Numbered from the stretch's first letter, positions 1 to 9,848 are shown. The stretch: 64,000 nt of DNA from Macrolepiota albuminosa (GCA_027475525.1 JAMWFC010000106.1:248001-312000); one strand, 5' to 3'. Notes: generated by a model not told the origin, from the letters alone. A program made the numbers and translations.

Positions 1-138
1 AAACGACCCAGCGATTTAGACCCGGAAGATGCTCTAAATCGTGGAATCAACCCCAACGTCTTCTCCGCCCCAGTTTCCCATCTTCGCTCTACAACACTCG
101 CACAGGACACCCTCACTGCTTACCTACCCTCTCACTCC

Positions 139-983
139 TTGCATTCCCTCCTCCTCAACACCCACCTCACCCTAATCCCCCAACCCCCGAACCCTACCCC
201 AAAGAACGGGCCCCCACCACCCCCCGGGCTCCAATCCTGCTTGTCCCGATCCTTCGTCATCAACGCCAAGCTAGACGGCACCCCGGGACCAATATCGGCC
301 CTTATCGACAGCGGAGCCACCAGGGTTTTCATCAGCGACACCCTCGACCTCCCCCACAACTCCCTCGACCAGCCCCTCCGCCTTCAACGCCTCGACGGCA
401 CCCCCTGCTCCTCTGGCCCCATCCAAAGGTCCCATTTGGGGTGCGTGACCCTGGACAACAACTACAAGTTCACCTCCGCCTTCCTGGTCACACGACTTCA
501 CGAATCAACCCCGATGGTGCTGGGACTACCTTGGCTGCGCGACACGAACCCCGATATCGACTGGAGGACGCTCACCATGACCTTTCCGGGACCCAAAGAC
601 CACCCCTCGACCGCCGTGCACCTCCAGGCCCTAGGGAGCGACCCGGTGCCCAACACCCCTGGGACGACAGCTGCGCCCTCCCCACATACGCCACCCACAT
701 CCTCGCCCACTCCGCAAGGTCCCTGATTGACCCCCAAACATTCCTCGGAACAAGTACAAGGGGCCAAACTACTCTAGCCGGTCTCAGACACACGTCAAAC
801 CTGCCCCAGCCGACACGCCCGCGACCCCGATCGACCCAAACGCGCTCGACATCAGGATCATTGGAGCTGCCCCCTTTGCTCATGAAGGACGGAACTCCCA
901 CGTTTCAGCTACACACCTCGCCTTCTCTCCTGGAAGAACACTTACGAGGGGATGCTATCCCCCCGGAGAAGAAAACCAAGGAG
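139..983 (+). pseudogene. Retropepsin-like aspartic protease and linker of family 1 copy A
   Basis: The frame from 139 to 726 encodes a retroviral-type protease. The catalytic D-S-G-A motif (ALIDSGAT) has its Asp codon at 307-309, and the flap-end motif LGLPWLRDTNPDIDW is typical of fungal chromoviruses. The polyprotein would be cleaved by this enzyme as a dimer. Beyond 726 the linker to RT is read in another frame (to about 995), so a frameshift separates the two. Copy B carries two protease domains here. Copy A has lost the first by a deletion near 170-180. No genuine start codon is expected because this is the interior of a polyprotein. Confidence 0.8.
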
Positions 984-1301
984 CAGATCCTCTGAGAAGT
1001 AGTTCCCCCAGAGTATCACGAATTCGCTGACGTATTCTCCGAAGGAGACGCCAAGGAGATTCCCCCCCACCGTCCCTATGACCATACGATCGACCTCAAG
1101 GAAAGAGTCGCCCCCCCTTTTGGCAAGGTGTACAACATGTCGGAGGTCGAGCTCCGGGCTCTCAAGGACTACCTCGACGAAATGCTCGGTAAGGGATTCA
1201 TCCGACTCTCCGTCTCTGCCGCCGGAGCCCCAGTTCTATTCGCCAAGAAGAAGGACGGCTCGCTCCGACTCTGCGTCAACTACTGGGGACTCAAATCCTA
1301 G
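984..1301 (+). pseudogene. Reverse transcriptase N-terminal fragment, copy A
   Basis: About 100 residues match the start of a Ty3/gypsy RT: the segment [10 protein letters not shown], the conserved [17 protein letters not shown] helix and the fingers motif [17 protein letters not shown] at 993-995 (CGA in copy B) interrupts the frame just before it. At about 1297 the sequence jumps directly to RNase H with a stop, through a deletion of roughly 720 bases relative to copy B. The palm with the catalytic aspartates is missing, so no RT activity is possible from this copy. Confidence 0.85.
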
Positions 1302-1711
1302 AATGTGACGCCTCCAACTACGCCATCGCCGGGATCTTCTCACAAATGGAATCTGACAGTGGGGAACCCTGGCCGGTCGCCTTCTACACCAGGTCCATGA
1401 TTGACGCTGAGCTCAACTACGACATTTACGACAAGGAACTCCTCGCCATTGTCGAAGCCTTCAAGCAATGGCGGGCCTACTTCAAGGGAGCCCGGCACCG
1501 GATCCAGGTCTCTTCGGATCACAATAACCTGCAGTACTTCACCACGACCAAGCAACTCAGTCGACGACAGGCCCGATGGTCCGAGATCCTCTCAGAGTAC
1601 GACTTCACGATCTAGTACAGCCTGGGACGACTTGGCGCTAAGCCTGATGCCCTCACCCGTCGACCGGACGTCTACCCCAAGAAGTCATTCAAGGCGGAAC
1701 GCAATGCGTTC
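1302..1711 (+). pseudogene. RNase H domain, copy A
   Basis: The fragment starts in the ECDASNYAIAG strand, which holds the first catalytic Asp. It then shows AFYTRSM, ELNYDIYDKELLAIVEAF (catalytic Glu) and the SSDHNNLQYF strand (next Asp). This is the usual RNase H that follows RT in Ty3 elements. A TAG at 1613-1615 cuts the tether towards integrase, after which the PDALTRRPDVYPKK segment is still recognisable in the same frame up to the 77-base duplication at 1712. Confidence 0.85.
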
Positions 1712-1865
1712 AATCATCGCGTGGTGATCCCTCCCAAACATTTGAATGCCTTACTGATCTTAAACGAGGAAGGGACCCTGAGTCAGATAATCATCGCGTG
1801 GTGATCCCTCCCAAACATTTGAATGCCTTACTGATCTTAAACGAGGAAGGGACCCTGAGTCAGAT
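1712..1865 (+). repeat. Exact 77-base tandem duplication
   Basis: Bases 1712-1788 are repeated exactly at 1789-1865 with no spacer. The unit lies inside the RNase H-integrase tether, and 77 is not a multiple of three, so the duplication shifts the frame. Removing one unit joins the two halves in frame. Copy B of the same element lacks the duplication. See the finding on 77-base duplications: probably an assembly artefact. Confidence 0.95.
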
Positions 1866-3321
1866 CCGCCGCACCCCCCGAGACAAGTACTTCACCGACC
1901 ACGACCCCCACAAACCCCCCAATGGAACCGACCGGGACCCCGCCTTCTCCCTGTCCCCCGACGAGAAACTCCTCCTCCAGGACGGCCGCATCTACGTCCC
2001 AGATTACGCCCGACTTCGCTACAACGTCCTCCGTCAACACCATGACCACAAGCTCCGGGGACATCCTGGAATACGTAAGACTCTCCAGCTTATCTCCCGG
2101 ACTTACTTCTGGCCAGGGTTGAAGAAGGACGTGACCCGTTACATTCAATTGTGCAAGCCCTGCCTCTGGGCCAAGGTCCCCCGACACTGACCGTACGGAC
2201 TCCTGAAACCCCTGCCGGTCGGACGATGTCCCTGGTCCTCCATATCTCTGGACCACATCGTCGAGCTCCTGGAATCTGAAGGGTTTGATGCCATTCTCAT
2301 TGTTGTGTGCAGGCTAACCAAACAGGGCATCTTCCTACCCTGCCACACCACGGATACCGCCCCAGACTTCGCCCAGCTGTTCCTCAAGCACGTCTTCACC
2401 AAACACGGTCTCCTGGACGACATCGTCTCTGACCGTGGCCCCCTCTTCGTGTCCAAGTTTTGGACTTCTCTGTGTAAGGCCCTTGAAGTAAAGACTAACC
2501 TCTCTACCGCCTACCACCCCAAAACCGACGGTCAAACCAAAAGGGTCAACCAGTCCCCCGAGCAGTACCTCCGGCTGTACGTCAACTACTTGCAGGACGA
2601 CTGGCACGCCGAGCTCCCCCTGGCCAAGTTCATCTACAACAACACGCCGCACTCTGCCACCGGGGTATCGCCTTTCTTTGCCAACAAGGGATACCACCCT
2701 CGACTGACGCTCTCGCTCTGGGACATCCCATCGCACGCTGCCCACGAGGTCGCGCGGGATCTCCAGTCTCTTCACGAGTTCCTCCAGGAAGAAATCGACA
2801 CCGCGAACCAGGCCTATGCAAAACATGCCGACCGGAAACCAGAAGACACCCCTGACTGGACCCCCGGGACAAAGGTATGGTTAGATCGACGCCACCTCCG
2901 CACTCGCCGGCCCTCCCCAAAACTTGATCACAAGCGCCTCGGCCCATTCAAAATTTTGAAGAAGGTCTCATCCCATGCCTACAAGATCGAGCTCCCCCCA
3001 GGACTTAAAGGCCTGCACCCGGTATTCCACGTCCGCCTCCTAGAACGACACCCCCCAGATTCCTTCTCCGAACAACGATCCGAACCCCCTTCCCTGGTCG
3101 AGGTCGAGGACGAGTACCACTACGAGGTCAAAGACATCCTCGACTCCAGGAACATTCGTGGACAACCCCACTTCCTCGTACGATGGAAGGGATATGGCCC
3201 AGAGGACGACACTTGGGAACCGCAACGAAACCTCGAAGGCGCCCTCAACAAACTCCGGGACTTCCAGCAACGGCACCCGGGAAATGACCCTCCCGGGCGC
3301 AGGACTCACAGACGGCAGTAG
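1798..3321 (+). pseudogene. Integrase with H2C2 zinc finger and C-terminal chromodomain, copy A
   Basis: One reading frame, broken only by a TGA at 2188-2190 (CGA in copy B), covers the whole integrase. The zinc finger has the histidines of HHDHKLRGH and the cysteines of CKPC. The core has DHIVEL (first Asp), SDRGPLF (second Asp) and DGQTKRVNQ, where the catalytic Glu expected 35 residues after the second Asp is Lys. The chromodomain near 3112-3290 shows [19 protein letters not shown] and [10 protein letters not shown], which would guide integration to modified histone tails. The Glu-to-Lys change and the nonsense codon argue against activity. Confidence 0.9.
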
Positions 3322-3576
3322 TGGGCGTAACCCCCACTTCTGGACTCAGTAGGGATTCAACTCCCATGTATACTGCCTGCTTTTCCTTTCTAGATCTTAC
3401 TCTCTTTTAGTATCTTTCTTAGTAGCGTCCCGGAATCTGGGCAAGGTGTTCCTTCCAGTTTTCTTTTGCCCCCTTGTTCACACTCCCCGCTGACCACGAG
3501 AGACACAGTATATACATTTTTTAGTACGGTACACTATTCTACAGGGTACGAGACAGTAGCAAGAAAACAAGGGCCC
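3322..3576 (+). other. 3' untranslated interval between pol and the converging antisense gene
   Basis: There is no coding potential. The interval separates the stop of pol (plus strand) from the stop of the antisense gene (minus strand), so both transcripts would end here. The corresponding interval in copy B is 21534-21790. I see no clear polyadenylation or hairpin signal. Confidence 0.5.
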
Positions 3577-5280
3577 CTAGAGCTGGGGCCCCAAATCGTC
3601 CTCCCCTCCTCTCGGCCAGCCCCGGAAATCCTCCCCCATTCCGTCCGGACCGTGTTCCTGAAATACCTCCTCCACCAACTGCTCCCAGGACGGGAGAGAC
3701 TCACCCTCATCCAGGACCCTTTCGAACCAGGAGCCGGGGGCAGGCACATTCCTTTGCTGATGCGCCGACACCACCCGCCCCAGCAAGTCGAGGCCTCGCT
3801 CCACCCCGGGGGTCGTCAACTCAGGGCGCTGCCCCTCCTGCAGTGCCGCAAGTGCCACGGCTGCCCTGTCCAAGAGCAGGTGGTGCTCTCGGGCCCAGCC
3901 TGGAAATGTCAATGAAGACCAAGTCCAAGGAAAAGAAAAACTCACTTAGAGAGGCCATACGGGCCACCACTAAGTCCCGGTGCAGAGCCCCCACCAACTC
4001 CTGGCTCCCCGGGAGCCCCACCCCTTGCCCCAACCTCGTCCTCAAAGCCTCCAACTCGGCTTCGGCTTCCCCTTGGGCTACCCGGGCCTCCTCCATGTCC
4101 TGGGGAACCCTCTCCTCCCGATCCCCCTCCAGAACCCTCCCGGCCGCCACTTCCTCCCTTGTCTCCTCCCCATGACCCCCTTCGGCCTGCTCCTGCACAA
4201 CCTCGGCATTGCCGGCCAGGAGCCCTCCGGACAAGGGAGAAAACACCACGGGGGACAGGCGCGGGAGAGAGACCGGGGACGGGGTCTCTGAGGGCAGACA
4301 TGCCCTCTTGGAGGGCCCCAGGGAAGGACTGGGCGACGCCCACCTCTTCCCCTTGTCGGGGCACCCTCTGCGACCCTCACAACTACTGGCCCCGGCCCAG
4401 GTCACCCGACGGGTGATCAGGACCACGGACCACGGACCGCCCCCGGCCTCCTGGCCCGACCCCCCGCTGGACGCCTCCGCAGGCACCACGGGCACCTCCC
4501 CCTCTGGCTCCACCCCCTCGTCCACCGGCTCCACCACCCAGTCCTGCTCCTCGACCCCCATCCTCCAGGTGATCCCCTCCAGCGGCCACTCCTGCTCCTG
4601 CGCGACGCAGCGTGCCCTCCACAATGCCGAGATGGAGCACCGCTCGTGGTTGAAGCAGCACGCCTCACATACCGACGTATCTCGGCGGGACGAGGGAACC
4701 AGGACGTCGAACTCGCACGGTACCACCCAGCGGGCACAATGCAGACACTGTGATGCCGGAGTTAGCCAGGAAACCCAAGATAGGAACCCACTCACCGGCC
4801 CATTGCTCACGCACCAGTTGTGCACGGGCAACCCCCGAGGCCTCTCCAGCGCCTTCTCAAACGCCTCCTGTGATGCGTCCGCCCACGCAACACGCCGGTC
4901 GTCCAGGACCACCGAAACCGACCCTACCGCCATTCCAGAGCGGCGGAATCGAGGGGCGGGCAACCTAGGGCGGGGAGGGCGGACAGTCATCTGCGCACAC
5001 ATGGGTGCGGGACGACCCTGACGGGACTCCAAAGGGACGCTAGGACCCGCTTCGGGGGCAGGCTCCGGTTGCTGACTGGGACCCGCCTCCGGGATTGGAT
5101 TGTTGAGTTGTTCTGGATTAGGAAGGTCAGTTGAGACAGGCGGACAACACGAAAAGCACTCACGTTGCTGGACGAGCTCCGCCACATGCTCCTGGTTGAG
5201 GCGAGCCCAGTATCGCGCATCCTGGGCGTGACTTCATTCGTATCTGGGGGCGTTGGCGAATGCGTTGGTGTTCACGACAT
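3577..5280 (-). pseudogene. Spliced antisense accessory gene of family 1, copy A
   Basis: Function unknown. Three GT-AG introns are visible on the minus strand (5163-5113, 4795-4748, 3945-3900). Joined, the exons from the GTG at 5185 are open for 487 codons to a stop at 3577-3579. The protein has a proline-rich start, then a C-x2-C-x6-C-x15-C-x2-C-x3-H-x2-C cluster (CLHCARW to CEACCFNHERC) that could bind zinc. A basic DKGKRWASPSPS segment, a Glu/Ala-rich probable coiled coil and a conserved C-terminal module (LLDRAAVALAALQEG, GRVVSAHQQRN) follow. The likely ATG (5280-5278, by comparison with the 30.4 kb relative) is followed by TGA at codon 3 and a frame change, so the first exon is broken. 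The gene lies between pol and the LTR, pointing the other way. Confidence 0.7.
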
Positions 5281-5322
5281 AGTTGAGTTTGATGGTAAAT
5301 TTTTTTTTTCGTTACGTGGCAG

Positions 5323-5784
5323 ACTCAATGGCCCCCAGAACTCATCTCAGACACCCCGGAACCCCGAGACATGGTCCCGTAGTACTTATAGCATAGTTCT
5401 CTGCTGTATTCGCTAGTCTTGATATTTACTTTGGTTATTGCATGCCCTCTTGCTTGACTGGTATGCCTTGTTTGGTACGCTTCGACTGGCACGCCTGAGT
5501 ATTTGCATGCTCTAAGTTTGGTACGCACTTCGCGACTCTTAAGTTACTAACTTGGTCTCGTCTTAGAACCTCCGGTTCACGACTCGACCCCCTTCCAACC
5601 CTCAGCTTCTCTCAACCCAAAACCCCCGGACTTCGTCCCCACTCCTGGGATTACCCCTGTCCTCGTCTTGAACCCCGGAGTCCTAGCCCCGGAGTTCCAG
5701 ACACCCGAGTATTTGTAGGTCAAGTCCGCATTGTAAGGGCGTTGCTTTCCCGGAAAGCCCCCAACTCACCGGAACCTGACAACT
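5323..5784 (+). repeat. Shared LTR of family 1 (3' LTR of A, 5' LTR of B), 5' truncated
   Basis: It aligns with the last 460 bases or so of the complete LTRs at 23751-24486 and 13813-14550 (reverse), ending in CCTGACAAC. The first 275-290 bases are missing. The sequence runs directly from the antisense-gene upstream region (GATGGTAAATTTT near 5291) into the middle of the LTR, so one deletion removed both the polypurine tract and the LTR start. Because only one LTR separates the two internal regions, it serves both. Confidence 0.85.
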
Positions 5785-6361
5785 GCAGCAAGTATTCGAA
5801 CTTCCGAGCCTCCTGGAACCCTAGGGGAGGACCCCCATGGCCCTCCAGCAAAACCCCCAACCCCCAAATTTGAAACCCTGGTTCCCCCGTGTTCTCTGGC
5901 AGCTGACCCCCGGTGAGTTGCAGCCTACCCAATACTAACCCTGGCAGCGGCACCCACCTCCAGGCCCAACTCAATGCTGCCATGGCCGCCAATGACCTGG
6001 GCAACGTGCCAAGCTCTGAGGAACCCCTGGAAGACCCCGAAGATCCCGACTTTGCTGACAAATGGGACAAAGAGGCCCTCTAGGCCAACTGGCTCCAGAA
6101 AAAAGGATGACCCTTGATCAAGGTTCTATAGGATGTGCAGGAACAATGAAGAAGGAAAGGTGTTTGCATACTTTGTGGTGAGAAAGACCATTTCATCTCC
6201 GAGTGCCTCCAATGACAGGTTATGGGACATGCCACCTAGACCTTCAAAGGGGAGGATGCCACCTACGAGTATTCGGAAAATGACCCAGCAATTTAGACCT
6301 GGAAGACGCTCTAAATTGCGGAATCAACCCCGATGTCTTCTCCGCCCCGGTTTCCTATTTT
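5785..6361 (+). pseudogene. Gag remnant with CCHC zinc knuckle, copy B
   Basis: Most of gag is lost; only a few hundred bases lie between the LTR and the protease. A perfect zinc knuckle, C-x2-C-x4-H-x4-C (CILCGEKDHFISEC), is encoded at 6165-6206. This knuckle would package element RNA. Acidic segments such as NVPSSEEPLEDPEDPDFADK near 6002-6061 belong to the same protein in another frame, with stops between. Bases 6278-6400 match the first 130 bases of the window, which fixes the alignment with copy A. Confidence 0.75.
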
Positions 6362-6760
6362 TGTTCCATGACACTCGCACAGGACACCCTCATGGCTTAC
6401 CTACCCTCCCACTCCTCACACTCCCTCCTCCTCAAAACCCACCTCACCCCCTCCAGAATCCCCCTTAACACCCTCGTCGACAGTGGCACCACAGACAACT
6501 TCATCAACGAGGCATGGTCTACCTTAGCCCCAGAATCCGCCCAGCAACTCCCGGTCCTGGTGCAACTCTGCCTCTTTGACGGAGACGCCTCTACGGTGGG
6601 GGGCATCACTTATTTCATGCGTATGCCCGTTACCTTCATCAACGGACAGACTCACACCCTCTGGATATTGATAACCAAACTCCACTCCTCCACACCCCTG
6701 GTCTTAAGGCTCCCGTGGCTCTGAGACACCAACCTCCACATTAATTGGCGACATCTCACC
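6362..6760 (+). pseudogene. First retropepsin domain of family 1, copy B
   Basis: A protease of about 100 residues: LNTLVDSGTTDNFINEAW with its catalytic Asp codon at 6479-6481, a flap region (LFDGDASTVGGITYF) and the closing LRLPWL. A TGA at 6722-6724 stands where copy A's protease has Arg (LPWLRDT). This domain is clearly related to but different from the second protease at 7331-7782. Copy A has lost it by deletion. It resembles the usual single protease of Agaricomycete chromoviruses, so the second copy may be the extra one. Confidence 0.75.
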
Positions 6761-7080
6761 CTTTGCCTGACCCAGGAACCAACGCCCAACGACATCCCCC
6801 ACTCTCCAGACCCTACCCTGGAGGACCTCCAGAACAGGCCCCCACCACCCCCCGGACTCCAGTCCCACTTGTCCCAATCCTTTGTCATCAATGCCAGGTT
6901 GGACGGCACTCCAGGACCAATATTGGCCCTTCTTTGCCTGACCCGGGACCCAACACCCAACGACCAGCAGCTCCCCTTCGACATCCCCCAACCCCCGAAC
7001 CCTACCCCAAAGAATGGGCCCCCACTACCCCCTGGGCTCCAATCCTGCTTGTCCTGATCCTTCGTCATCAACGCCAAGCT
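6761..7080 (+). repeat. Tandem duplication of the inter-protease linker
   Basis: Two diverged units begin with CTTTGCCTGACCC at 6761 and 6932, each about 150-170 bases. They encode LCLT-x-PTPND, a proline-rich stretch and PPGLQS-x-LS-x-SFVINA. The second unit runs into the inverted duplication at 7081. Divergence shows this duplication is older than the neighbouring 250-base inverted repeat. Confidence 0.7.
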
Positions 7081-7330
7081 GACAGGCGTTGGTGGTGTAT
7101 GCATGGGGGGCATGGCTGCCATCCTGGGGGTGTCAGGCATCAGGTCGCTCCCTAGGGCCTGGAGGTGCACGGCGGTCAAGGGATAGTCTTTGGGCCCTGG
7201 GAAGGTCATGGTGAGCGTCCTCCAATTGATGTCGGGATTTGTGTTGCGTAGCCAGGGTAGTCCCAGCACCATCAGGGTCAATCTGTGAAGTCGTGTGACC
7301 AGGAAGTTGGAGGTGAACTTGTAGTTGTTG
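7081..7330 (-). repeat. Left arm of a 250-base inverted duplication
   Basis: Base for base this is the reverse complement of 7509-7758 with only two mismatches that I find in 250 positions. It carries the second half of protease 2 in reverse and is inserted between GCCAAGCT and GCACCCC, two pieces that are nearly contiguous in copy A (a few bases are missing at the join). The spacer between the arms is 178 bases. Transcripts through it would fold into a long hairpin. Confidence 0.95.
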
Positions 7331-7508
7331 GCACCCCAGGACCGATATCGGCCCTTATCGACAGCGGAGCCACCGGAGTTTTCATCAGCGATGCCCTCGA
7401 CCTTTCCCATGACTCCCTTGACCAGCCCCTCCACCTACAACGCCTCGACGGCACCCCCTCCTCCTCTGGCCCCATCCAGAGGTCTCATTCAGGACGTGTG
7501 ACCCTGGA

Positions 7509-7758
7509 CAACAACTACAAGTTCACCTCCAACTTCCTGGTCACACGACTTCACAGATTGACCCTGATGGTGCTGGGACTACCCTGGCTACGCAACACAA
7601 ATCCCGACATCAATTGGAGGACGCTCACCATGACCTTCCCAGGGCCCAAAGACTATCCCTTGACCGCCGTGCACCTCCAGGCCCTAGGGAGCGACCTGAT
7701 GCCCGACACCCCCAGGATAGCAGCCATGCCCCCCATGCATACACCACCAACGCCTGTC
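7509..7758 (+). repeat. Right arm of the 250-base inverted duplication
   Basis: This is the original orientation of the segment copied in reverse at 7081-7330. It codes for part of protease 2 and the start of the following linker. Identity to the reversed copy is 248/250 by eye. Confidence 0.95.
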
Positions 7759-8036
7759 CAAACCCGCAAGGCCCCTGATTGACCCCCAAACATTCCTCAG
7801 AACAGGTACAAAGGGCCGAATTACCTGGGCCGGTCTCAGACACACATCAAACCTGCTCCAGCCGATGCATCCGCAATCTTGATCAACCTGAACGCACTCG
7901 ACATTAGGATCATTGGAGCTGCCCCCTTCACCCGCCTCATGAAGGATGGAACCCCCATGTTTCAGCTACACACCTCACCATCTCTCCCAGAAGAACACCT
8001 ATGAGGGGACAATATCCCCCAGAAAAGAAAACCGAG

Positions 8037-8041
8037 GAGCA
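8037..8041 (+). repeat. Target-site duplication GAGCA, left copy
   Basis: GAGCA precedes the first LTR base and recurs at 18590-18594 directly after the 3' LTR. In copy A the uninterrupted sequence reads GGAGCAGATCC, with a single GAGCA. A 5-base duplication is normal for Ty3-type integration. Confidence 0.9.
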
Positions 8042-8217
8042 TGTAATAGAGTCACACGTATTACTAGCGTCAATGACGCTATAATTGTTCAGTAGAGTAT
8101 TATGTAAGACAACATCTTGTTTTCACTCTAAGTACTAGTCAAATGTGATACTGCAGTCTGATTTAGCACTGTGTGATACACACAAGATAGTTCTAACTCG
8201 TAACTCTAGGTTACATT
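8042..8217 (+). repeat. 5' LTR of family 2
   Basis: It starts TGTAATAGAG and matches the 3' LTR (18408-18589) up to GGTTACATT. The last six or seven bases differ from the 3' LTR end, so the exact boundary is uncertain. I could not recognise a tRNA primer site after it. Confidence 0.88.
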
Positions 8218-8326
8218 TTTTTAAATCTTCTGCTATCAGCTTTAGACTCTAGGCTTGTTACCGACTAGGCAACTCTCATCAAAACCTCTCAATTTTCTGT
8301 TGGCATCACATCAAGAACGTGCTTCC

Positions 8327-8827
8327 ATGACTGGTTCTCTTGATCTGGACCCCCCTTTCCCAGCTGTAGACACAGGTAAACAACCTGTGCTTCAAGCGGG
8401 GAAGACGCAATCCGCGTCTGCATATCAACCCCTGCCAAAGTGGGACGAGAAGATACCTCGTGATGTCAGCGCAAGCTTTGGAATGCCTGGTAGGCTATCC
8501 ATATCATGGATGATGTCCATTGTACAACCTGGTGGTAAACCAGGAGAGAGATCTGCGGTCTCAGGAGTGTCGCTGCCAGTGAGCCAAATGCCTTCATTGA
8601 TGTATCCGGTATTGCCTGAGAGCTCGTCAGCTCATTCTGAGGGTCAACTGGACGTTACCCAGTACTCGGAAATGGTACAAGGCAGCGCGTTTGCACATAG
8701 TACCCCATTCCGGACTGGACCTACTGAGCAGCATTTGGAATATGTGGCCGATGCTGCCACTGATGATACGACGCTGTACCAGCAGTCAGGGACAAAACAT
8801 GCACCAGAAGTCAAAATAAACATTTAA
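8327..8827 (+). pseudogene. Open frame upstream of gag in family 2, possible 5' part of gag
   Basis: An ATG at 8327 opens about 166 codons (MTGSLDLDPPFP to KINI). The protein is Ser/Pro/Gly-rich without a recognisable domain. It lies where the N-terminal part of gag would be, but in another frame from the main gag and separated from it by about 1 kb of repeat-rich DNA (8828-9840). I infer that an insertion split gag. It may instead be a separate small ORF. Confidence 0.4.
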
Positions 8828-9840
8828 TTATAGGCTGAAAACTGTAAGCCTCCTGGTAGCAGTCTCAACAAATATCTATCTCCAAAAATATCCCAACAAA
8901 TACACAGAAAAGTACAGAACAACAGGCAGGGACTGGCTCAAACTATCAGCTCAACAATAGTCTAACCACTGTCATGGAGAGGAAAAGCATGGAAGCTGGC
9001 AATGGACGGAACAGGATGAAATTGGGAAATTATTATTTGCATTCAAGATCATAATTCTCAATTTCATCATCAAATCAGTCAATGGGAACAGGATGAAATT
9101 GGGAAATTATTATTTGCATTCAAGATCATAATTCTCAATTTCATCATCAAATCAGTCAATGTTCGGCAATGGACAGAATAGGATGAAATTGGGAAATTAT
9201 TATTTGCATTCAAGATCATAATTCTCAATTTCATCATCAAATCAGTCAATGTTCGGCAATGGATGGAATAGGATGAAATTGGGAAATTATTATTTGCATT
9301 CAAGATCATAATTCTCAATTTCATTGTCAAATCAGTCAATTTTCAATTTGACAACAAGGAGGGGAAAAGGAAAGAAGTAGGGGATGCAGGGAAGCGCTAA
9401 AAGAGGAAAGAGGGATCTATGAAGGAGATCGTGCTAAATGGAGCTCAAGCAAATGGAGAAGTGGCAATCAGAAACATCCAGAAGAATGGCGGAACAAGAA
9501 GTTGAATGGTGGAGCAGGTGGCACTGAAACAGGCCTCCCAAAAGGGAAATTGGACTATCAAATACGTTCTGGAAGTTGGAGAGTTTCCGACAAAGAGTCA
9601 TATGTAGATAGTGGTCTGTGCACCAGAAAAACAGTATAAATAGCCCAAGTTTAGTAGAGAATAGGCAGGAAATTGATAGGCAAAGGCTCGGTGATTCCCA
9701 GGGAGTGAATTGCTTAGGCCGGAGTTTGTTAAGAAACCTCAGCGTTTTGCAAAGTTATTAAACGCATTCAAAATAATAATTATCCCTTTCATCATCAAAG
9801 TCAGTGTGAATTCAAGGTCATATTCTACACTAGCAAGCCC
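8828..9840. mobile_element. Repeat-bearing insertion within family 2
   Basis: No coding capacity. The DNA is AT-rich compared with both sides, holds the repeats at 9008-9350 and contains a TATA-like TATAAATAG at about 9635. It could be a solo LTR or a short non-autonomous element inserted in gag, but I could not find matching terminal repeats or a target duplication. Confidence 0.3.
9008..9350. repeat. Tandem array of about 90-base palindromic units plus one 77-base duplication
   Basis: The core starting GGATGAAATTGGGAAATT occurs at 9014, 9091, 9181 and 9271. The last three are 90 bases apart. The first two are 77 apart, and 9008-9084 is repeated exactly at 9085-9161, as at 14 other loci. 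Each unit carries perfect 10-base inverted arms (GATGAAATTG and CAATTTCATC), so it can fold into a hairpin. Confidence 0.9.
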
Positions 9841-9848
9841 CAGAACTA

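Larger units (their letters stand above)
1..5784 (+). mobile_element. Chromodomain Ty3/gypsy LTR retrotransposon, family 1 copy A (5' end outside window)
   Basis: The order retropepsin, reverse transcriptase, RNase H, integrase with zinc finger, chromodomain, antisense gene and LTR is readable on the plus strand. The 5' LTR and gag lie before base 1. The copy is dead. It has lost about 0.7 kb between the start of RT and RNase H compared with copy B, including the YLDD active site, and it has stop codons. A further deletion removes the 5' part of its 3' LTR. The element is best defined by comparison with copy B (5323-24486), which aligns almost throughout. Assignment to the chromoviruses rests on the C-terminal chromodomain. 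Confidence 0.9.
7331..8041 (+). pseudogene. Second retropepsin domain and linker, copy B
   Basis: The frame to 7782 encodes ALIDSGATGVFISDALDL (catalytic Asp codon 7360-7362), LDNNYKFTSNFLVTRLH and LGLPWLRNTNPDINW, closely matching the single protease of copy A. The linker towards RT then continues with stops to the insertion point of the nested element at 8041/8042. Bases 7509-7758 are the right arm of the inverted duplication. Confidence 0.8.

Noticed and set aside
3821..5021. Long plus-strand frames overlapping the antisense gene
   Set aside because: They are shadows in GC-rich DNA; only the minus-strand exons show conserved motifs and introns shared with two homologues.
5185..5185. GTG at 5185 as start of the antisense gene
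   Set aside because: Nuclear fungal genes start at ATG; homologues at 23.6 and 30.4 kb show ATG starts further upstream, matching 5280 in copy A.
6652..7434. A 260-codon minus-strand gene in copy B
   Set aside because: It is the reversed protease arm of the inverted duplication plus the antisense shadow of the proline-rich linker.
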